A stretch of DNA of 64,000 nucleotides from Meandrina meandrites (Eukaryota > Cnidaria > Anthozoa > Scleractinia > Meandrinidae): assembly GCA_963693305.1 (NCBI GenBank), contig OY855907.1:30813801-30877800 (forward strand), read 5' to 3'. Within the stretch, counting starts at the first letter, position 1. The number at the start of each line of letters is the position of its first letter. Made by a program: the position numbers and the translations under genes. The notes beneath the pieces were generated by a model that was not told where the DNA came from, did not search any database, and worked only from the letters and a program-made list of their open reading frames with translations. Below, piece after piece: positions 56,531 through 64,000 of this stretch.

Positions 56531-57436
56531 CTTCTCAAAACGCCGTTGCAATTATTAATGCAGAAAAGAAACACAATTTGTTTTTGAAATAGCGTCTTGT
56601 TGAAGTAATTTCTGGAATTTTAAATGGCAGGGAGAGTGTTTTTAGATACGTGTGGAGTTTTAGGAGAGTTAACACAAGAATGTGCGGAATTCGGCAAGAG
56701 AGTGCCGTCCTTCTCCGCTATTCTCCTATTTTACTTGTTAACAAGCAAAATAGTCGAAAAAATCAGCCCTAAAGAAATCCTATGCCAAATCTCTGACCCT
56801 TAAAATTTCAAGAAAGTGTTAAATGATGTAACACAAAGAAAAACATTAGAAATTGAATGTCCGTGTTTGTTTATTCATCATACCATCTTTCCCTCATCTG
56901 GTAGTCATTAAAAAAAAATATCAAGGGGTCCAAAAAATACTTGCCAACCCCCAAAATGTCAGAACCGAAAATTTCATACCCATTTCAAATCCGTCACATG
57001 AAATCTCGAGTACCCACCCTCCTCCCGCCATCCCTTGGGAGTAGCAGCTTCCATTATAATATTTACACGCGAATTGTTATATCTTTCAACATCAAGTTTG
57101 GTCTTACCTTCTTCGACTGTTGAAAAATTAAGCGTTGGATAAAGTTTATTTTGAAATCTGCTGCGTTGTCTTTGACCTTTGTGGCACACAGCATGACACT
57201 GATAATTTTCCATTCGCTGGCGATTACAGAAACTTCGCTTTCAACGTTAATTGACCGTCACATGCAAACTTTAAAATACAATTCTGATGTTTTTTTTCTA
57301 GGACAGAAACAACATACACCTGTTTCAAAACTGAATAAAAGCAGAATATGTTCACAATCGGTTTTCAAATTATCATCACATGCAGCGACCTACGAAATCA
57401 AAACAACAACATAAGCGCGCAAAAAAAAAGTGTCGA

Positions 57437-58840
57437 ATCAATATTAAACAGATGGCTTCTGCGAAGGTATTCTGAATCCTGATTAGCATTCAGGCGTTTT
57501 GTTTGCATGCACTTCAAGTGCCAGACTGTCCACGCGAATGAACACAGAAAGAAAAGTCATTGATACAACGAACGATCACGCGATCAGGTCATCGAATGTC
57601 GGTTTATTTTGTTCTCCGACGAAAGAAAAGAATCACTGAAAATCCCTCTATCCAGATCTTGACCAATAACTAGGCGTGAATTTTACCTTTAATAATTATG
57701 TGTTCATCTGTTTAAATCTAAAATTACTGTTAATTTATGTTATAGACACAACACGTCTGTTATGATGTCTAAATATAACTCTTGGCGAACTGTTGCAAGA
57801 CCTCTTAGTTCGTCACGCCATTGATTAAAAAAAAAAAAAATGATCGTGACTTCGGGCCGCTTACCATTAGTCAGCACTGGCCGGCCAGACCGATATTTTC
57901 GAGAACAGAATTCCGTTGTTTGTCAGATATGTCCTATCAAATCAGCCAATGTATAAATATTATACACTGTTGTGGTGGATTTGTACGAAAATCGCGTGAA
58001 AAGAGCCCATTTCACATTCAAAACCACTGGAACGGCCGGCCTGTTCTGAATAATAGCAAGCACCCTTAGAGACAACAAACAACCCCGCGATAGATGCTGT
58101 AGAAACGTCTACCATTTGCCAACAATATATTAACATAATTCAATAGCATCATATTCCGGCACACCATGCATACATTAAGTTTCGAATTGCGGCAGAATTT
58201 TATAGCAGATTAAAATTCACATTATTATAAATTTAAATGACCTTTAGGGGTTTACGGGCCTGCATTTACTTTCAGGAGGAGGTATGAAACTGCTAGACGA
58301 TAACTGATTAACCAGATGTGCAACTTCCTACTGGATATACTCTTCTTCTCTTTAAATTAAATGCTTCTGTTATACCGTTAGACATTAACCAAATGATTTG
58401 CCGAAGGATACCTTGAAAAGTCTTACTTCGCTTTCGCCTGACCCAGGAGTTGGATCCTTTCCTTAGTGAAATTAAGAGGGCACCGTACTATGCCTTTACT
58501 CAACGAAAGGAAGCGCTTAAAATAATTTAATTTGTGAATTATAATTATGCATCCAAACCTGGTTGGACATGAACTTAAAAGACGACGTGTCAGGGCATAA
58601 CATGAATATCGAGTGAACTCAGTTGATTTACCTTTTCCGTTGAATACTATCTATCCTACAAGGCTTTGGATGTGCAAGGCCCTCTTCTTACGGCAATTTG
58701 TAGTATTCTGTGCTGGGGCAGAGACGAGATGAACACAAGCTAAAATAAATCGACCAAAGAAGGAAGACGCGACGGCGACTTTTCCAGGCTACCTTTGCGC
58801 AGGGGCGGAAATCAAATCACGAGGCAAAAAAGTTTTCATT
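57437..58840. promoter_or_regulatory. 5' flank of receptor copy B (distal part; flank unit 3)
   Basis: It matches 26930-28760 and 28810-29985 in scattered blocks: TTAAACAGATGGCTT, CTTGGCGAACTGTTGCAAGA, CCTTTAGGGGTTTACGGG, GCCGAAGGATACCTTGAAAA. It lacks the CCGTTTAA minisatellite. The real promoter cannot be pinpointed. Confidence 0.55.
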
Positions 58841-59069
58841 CTTTACCTCTTTTGAGGTAAACAATTAGCTGCATTAGCATAAGTTCTACTGATTACTAGT
58901 TTTTTTGCAACTGTCATTAAATCTCGCTGTTTTATGATTAAATGATAAACTTCACCCTATTACCTGATTTTTGATAGGCAGAGCTATGATTTTTTTTTTT
59001 TTTATATAAGAAGTTGTATATAAGAAGTTATATAAAGAGTTGTTTACAAGAAGCAAATTCTGTAGTTCT

Positions 59070-59240
59070 GCAAAGACGTGACGTTGACCTTTCCAAACTG
59101 AGCCAGTGAGGTTACCTCTGCATGCGCAGAGGCGGAAATAAATGAAATCAGAAGGCAAAAGAAGTTCCATTGCATGCTTGTCTCTGCTGAGTGACCATTC
59201 GACACTACATTTTGGAATTCGAATAACACATTTATCCAAC
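59070..59240. repeat. Partial fourth copy of the flank repeat
   Basis: GACGTGACGTTGACCTTTCC, AAACTGAGCCAGTGAGGTTA and GCGCAGAGGCGGAAAT match the blocks at 28626-28695 and 29870-29925. It is a short extra copy beyond the copy B flank. Confidence 0.7.
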
Positions 59241-60798
59241 ACAATTGATTTGATGTGAATTAGTTCTAGTAGTTTTTGCGACTGTCATGAAATCTCGCTG
59301 TTGCATGACTAAATAACAAACTTCACCCTACACTTGATTTTGATGGGCAGATATTTAAAAAAAAAAAACACTCCTCAAAGTGACGGTCCAACCAGGGAGA
59401 AAAGTTAAGGAAAAAAATTAGCAAAAATCAAAAACCGCTCGGTGTAAGACAAAATGGTGTAGCATACAGAAATTAATACCATGTGAATGCGAGTCATCAG
59501 TGCACGGTGGCAAAACACAACGATTATTCCAAACAAGGCAGAAAAGAGTACACGAAAACAAAGTGAGGCTGACCAGAGAGGACATAAGAAGCGGTAGACT
59601 AATCTCAGCTGAATAACGCATAGGAAATGAAACGACACAGTGCAGAATGAAACGAAGAGATCAGTTGAGAAGAGGCAAAGGGGTAAACATTGAATGGAAA
59701 CTACGGCAAAGAAAGGTCACTACGAGAAAAAACACAAAAGGAAAACGGGCACTAAATTCTTTCGAACAACTTGATTGGAAACCCCTCCAAAACCGCTTCT
59801 TTGATTCAGAAAAGTACTCCATATCACTTCATATAACATGAATGAACCGTGCTAAGAATCATTGCTGACAACGAACATACATCGGTTAACCACCAAAACA
59901 AGACCGCGGGCGAACGAAATCAAGAAGAGGTTGTTCGATATGGTATTTTAAAACCAAAACAGTTTTTAAACCGTCTGTAGCCCCAACAACATCCGGGACC
60001 CGAGTTGCGTATTTTCTGTATGATACTCTGACTTGCGAGTGTCATTTCGCTGAATGAACTTGGTTTCTTGTGCCGTTTGTTGTTAGCAAGCATCGACAAG
60101 CAGGTTTGTTTATCTGAGCGACAAAAAAATAATGAGTTTTCCAGAAAAATCAAGAACGTACGAGAATACGATAATGGAAACCTTGACGATTCCAAGGTTT
60201 TTAGAGGGAATTCTCCGCAAGGAATTTCACAAAGTGCAACATGTTTTAAAGAAGACAAAAACAGTTGAAAACTATATCGGCCGTCAAGACATTGTCGTAT
60301 CGGACTAAAGTCAACGTCAGTGACATTTTCAGTTCTCCCATGTTATTAAAATGACAAGTATTTTGTTTGATTGCAATTCAGTTAGTGTTTCTTTATCGTT
60401 GGCACGGGTGCTTTGTATTTTCTGTGAACACTAACGGTGATTGTAAAACTGACTCGATTATTCGAAAACAATGAAATATAGATCAGCAATATCAAGAAAT
60501 GTTCTCGTGTCCACTCGAACATGAAAGTCATGTTTTCTCGCTGCCGTATAATATCCTCTATGTACTAATGACTCATATCTCATCCAGTCTTATTGCTAAA
60601 TTTATACTGGAGACGAATTATCTCATTTATGATTTGTTCATCTGATACGGATAACTCGTTTAGATATAAAGCCGGTGTTAAATGAATGGTCGGGCAAATT
60701 TCGTTTCAGGACATATCTGCTAGCCATTCATTTCACATCTAGAGCAGTCAAAATCATGAAGTAGAAAAATAATTCATGACTACGTAACTCTTTTCCAG
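59241..60798. other. Intergenic sequence without recognised features
   Basis: Frames on both strands are short and lack domains. I see no inverted-repeat ends or RNA genes. Confidence 0.4.
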
Positions 60799-63347
60799 TT
60801 AAGGTGACTCGATCGAAATAAATTACGGGCTGTATGCCTGTCTAAACACTCTAATAACTTCGCCATTTTTGACTCGATTTCCTTGAAACTTTCGTATTTT
60901 ACACAACATTTATCGAGGAATAATATGCATGTCAATATGTGGATGTAATATTCGATAGTTTTGCGTGATGTTACTTTTATTGAGCACTACTTTTTGGATA
61001 AAATTGTCATTTACAGATAACTGAGCGCTAAGATTTCGTTAAAATTTCTGCAATTAGCTCGTAATAACATCTTGCCATGACTGTTCAAGTTTCCGCAAAA
61101 TCGTCGGAACAGAAACCCCGGTACAATCTGGACATCAAAATATTAACTTCGAGCGAACTTCGAGGCCTGGAACGCTCCGGCGCTTCCAGATTTCACCTAA
61201 AAGCACAATAATCAAAGCAAAAGTAGGTTCAATGTATCAGTTTTGTTAGCTCCAAATCGCATTCGGCTATTTGCAACGATGAAAAAGTTTGAGCTAATAT
61301 AATAAACTCACCTTTTGCGTCAAAATGTAGCGAAGTCGCCAAATTTACGTTTTTCTGAATTATATGAAAACTAACCAGACGAATCGAATAAATCTACCGG
61401 AACAGTAAAATGAACATCTTACATGCACTTTGCGCTATTTTATGTTTCTGGAGCTGCCTTGATTTGGATGAAATATATTTTTAAAGTGAAGCACTGCTTC
61501 AACTCTCTTGTGAACACGGCCTTGTTGTTATTTAGATTCTACAGCTGACGATATGCAAATTTTTTGGATTTCATGAGAATTTAAAGAATTTACACGTGGG
61601 CTAGGGGGGTGCATTGACAGTGCTCAGTCGGTACATGTTCTAATCTCTGAGGTGTCTATAATAGAGAGGTTAAGCATGACGTTTACGGCAAACGGCAAAA
61701 ATCGAACTTTTGGTGCCAGATTTTAGCCGTTTGTACAATTTAGGGAAATTGTTTGCATTTACTGTGATTAAGGGATTTTTTCCTATTTTTCGACTGGCTT
61801 TATTTAAGTGCTAAAGAAAAGTGAGCAAAATCAGAATTATTTTTGCCGTTTGCCGTTTGCCGTAAACGTCATGCTTAACCTCTCTAATATTATGCCACGT
61901 GAAACTTGAAAAGAGGTGATACCAAAGTCGGGAAAACATAAAAGCTGCACATTTTCTTCTCAGCCCCGTCCCGCACTAATGCGGACAAATCGGATAAAAT
62001 ATTTTCTGTTCACGCTATCGTTTTCGTATCGTTATCAATATTTTCACCGTCCACACTAATCTGGAGAAAATGGAAAACGGAACGCGGCGTCGGCCATAGA
62101 CGAATGGCAGAGCATACGTGGATATTTTTACTAGAGTCTGCACTAAATTTAAATTCGGGAGTTTAATGTTTTTGTTGACGTCGATAAAAAACTGAAGACC
62201 TCGCGATAATCCATAGAGGAGCTCGCTGAGGCCCGTTTGACAAGAGCAACAAACATAAAGCGCTTTGACATCCACGTAGGACTATTGCATAAGGTTGTAG
62301 TGCGCAACGTTCAACTCTAAACAAGCAATCAAGTGCAATAACAGACAAAATAGTGTAAACATCATAATTTCTTATTAAATTTTTTCCAATGTCCTGTCAG
62401 TGACACAGAGCATCAGTATCATGATCATGATTTGATGTTGCTAAACCAGGAAAGCCTTAGTTACGCTAGCAAATCCGAATATGCTTAGGTTAGGCTCAGA
62501 GATTAGAACATGTACCGACTGAGCACTGTCAATGCACCCCCCTAGCCCACGTGTAAATTCTTTAAATTCTCATGAAATCCAAAAAATTTGCATAGCGTCA
62601 GCTGTAGAATCTAAATAACAACAAGGCCGTGTTCACAAGAGAGTTGAAGCAGTGCTTCACTTTAAAAATATATTTCATCCAAATCAAGGCAGCTCCAGAA
62701 ACATAAAATAGCGCAAAGTGTATGTAAGATGTTCATTTTACTGTTCCGGTAGTTTTATTCGATTCGTCCGGTTAGTTTTCATATAATTCAGAAAAACGTA
62801 AATTTGGCGACTTCGCTACATTTTGACGCAAAAGGTGAGTTTATTATATTAGCTCAAACTTTTTCATCGTTGCAAATAGCCGAATGCGATTTGGAGCTAA
62901 CAAAACTGATACATTGAACCTACCTTTGCTTTGATTATTGTGCTTTTAGGTGAAATCTGGAAGCGCCGGAGCGTTCCAAGCCTCGAAATTCGCTCGAAGT
63001 TAATATTTTGATGTCCAGATTGTACCGGGGTTTCTGTTCCGACGATTTTGCGGAAACTTGAACAGTCATGGCAAGATGTTATTACGAGCTAATTGCAGAA
63101 ATTTTAACGAAATCTTAGCGCTCAGTTATCTGTAAATGACAATTTTATCCAAAAAGTAGTGCTCAATAAAAGTAACATCACGCAAAACTATCGAACATTA
63201 CATCCACATATTGACATGCATATTATTCCTCGATAAATGTTGTGTAAAATGCGAAAGTTTCAAGGAAATCGAGTCAAAAATGGCGAAGTTATTAGAGTTT
63301 TTAGACAGGCATACAGCCCGTAATTTATTTCGATCGAGTCACCTTAA
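60799..63347. mobile_element. 2.55 kb element with ~850 bp terminal inverted repeats
   Basis: The left arm (60799-61651) and right arm (62494-63347) are near-identical reverse complements, starting TTAAGGTGACTCGATCG and ending CGATCGAGTCACCTTAA. The middle (61652-62493) holds a nested MITE and non-coding DNA. Arms of this length make it a foldback-like or long-TIR element. TTAA at the outermost ends is part of the repeat, so the target duplication is ambiguous. Confidence 0.85.
61664..61884. mobile_element. ~220 bp MITE nested in the long-TIR element
   Basis: GAGAGGTTAAGCATGACG and TTTACGGCAAACGGCAAAAA at the left are mirrored at the right by TTTGCCGTAAACGTCATGC and TTAACCTCTC. TA flanks both ends, so a Tc1/mariner-type TA target is likely. 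Confidence 0.85.
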
Positions 63348-63544
63348 TTAAAGCTTTGCATTTCAGACCTCCTAGGCTTAGCCACTAAAAGGTAATGACT
63401 ATCGTACAGAAAGCATGAAAGGACATATCCGAAGTCAAAAGTAACAAAACCTGCAGATCTGTATGTGGGTTTTACGCGTATGCGTTGGTACATTTCTCAA
63501 TAAGCAGTCTTTTCCATAATAATCCCGTCAGTCCAGTCCTATAG

Positions 63545-64000
63545 TTTTATCCCACAAATGCCAGTTGCGCGTGCGCACTTTTTCCGGTAACCTTTCTCGA
63601 AGCAGTTGAATATCGAGATCTCTGATGGTTCCCGTGACTTTTTCCGAGGGTTTTCTCCGGTTTTCCTCCCTCCGCGAAATTCGATCGGGATTCCGAGGGC
63701 CACAGGTTTGTTAGTCGTAAGACCCTCGTTGAATAATGCAAATTTATTTATGTATTTCATTTTAGTTTTATTTAGGAGGATTCATGTCCGGAGAAGCTAA
63801 TAACCGGAATATATTTTTTCGTTGGCTTTCAAATGGCAGGGTCTATTTAAAAAGGGGATTGTAAGCGGCTTACAACCAATATTTTATGGTATTTTGTTTC
63901 GTAGTTTTTAATAAACATGGTAAAGACATAAAGCTTTCATTTGTTAATTGCGGATTGCTATGTGCTCATAGTCCAAAGATGTTAATGTTCTTATACTTAA
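63545..64000. repeat. Dispersed repeat, uninterrupted copy
   Basis: It matches 31545-31876 followed without break by 37865-37980. It therefore shows the structure before the ~6 kb insertion in the other copy. It continues past the window edge. GATTGTAAGCGGCTTACAAC contains the palindrome GTAAGC|GGCTTAC. Confidence 0.8.

Larger units (their letters stand above)
54250..57436. mobile_element. ~3.2 kb retroelement-rich insertion upstream of copy B
   Basis: Copy A's flank passes from about 26865 to 26930, where AATATTAAACAGATGGCTT begins. In copy B the same sequence resumes only at about 57437. The extra DNA includes two LINE fragments and non-coding sequence, so copy B's promoter region has been pushed apart after duplication. 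Confidence 0.6.

Overview
This is a eukaryotic, almost certainly metazoan window, and I infer an anthozoan cnidarian (coral or sea anemone). It is intron-rich and AT-rich, full of small inverted-repeat transposons (MITEs), and carries a receptor tyrosine kinase built from Frizzled, kringle, FN3 and SEA modules. There is no bacterial operon structure. The species call is inference; the gene structures are read directly from splice sites and reading frames.

The core of the window is a tandem pair of receptor genes on the minus strand. Copy B (54169 down to 39748) has 18 coding exons whose phases all fit: they join to 2,733 nt, 910 codons plus stop. The order is signal peptide, Frizzled cysteine-rich domain, kringle, FN3, SEA-like module, FN3, transmembrane helix, complete tyrosine kinase, short acidic tail. 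Copy A (26814 down to 14061) repeats the first nine exons, from signal peptide to transmembrane helix, with every frame open and every splice site kept. No kinase exon follows in the remaining 14 kb of the window. Directly behind copy A's last donor an in-frame stop appears after three codons, so an unspliced message would encode a kinase-less membrane receptor. The duplication also includes the upstream flank (about 26.8-28.8 kb against 54.2-58.9 kb), and part of that flank is duplicated again at 28.8-30.0 kb.

The left end (1-13.9 kb) is a second, unrelated tandem duplication of about 2.5 kb. Its first copy is split by a 7.5 kb TTAA-flanked insertion, and the second copy preserves the empty site. 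The insertion reads as three TTAA-type (piggyBac-like) elements lying end to end. The largest carries a roughly 4 kb satellite of 89-91 bp units with a higher-order period near 630 bp.

Between the receptor copies (30-39.7 kb) sits an apparently intact, autonomous PIF/Harbinger transposon (32900-36451). It has 19 bp perfect terminal repeats, an AAT target duplication, a DDE transposase (419 aa) and a convergent Myb/trihelix-like partner (354 aa). It is nested in a ~6 kb segment that itself interrupts a dispersed repeat whose unbroken version lies at 63.5-64.0 kb. Upstream of copy B are fragments of two LINE retrotransposons in opposite orientation. The right end (60.8-63.3 kb) is an element with two ~850 bp inverted arms and a nested MITE.

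Comparing the two receptor copies identifies several transposons by their paralogous empty sites, so the window is a useful natural record of insertions after duplication. No rRNA, tRNA or CRISPR array was recognised.
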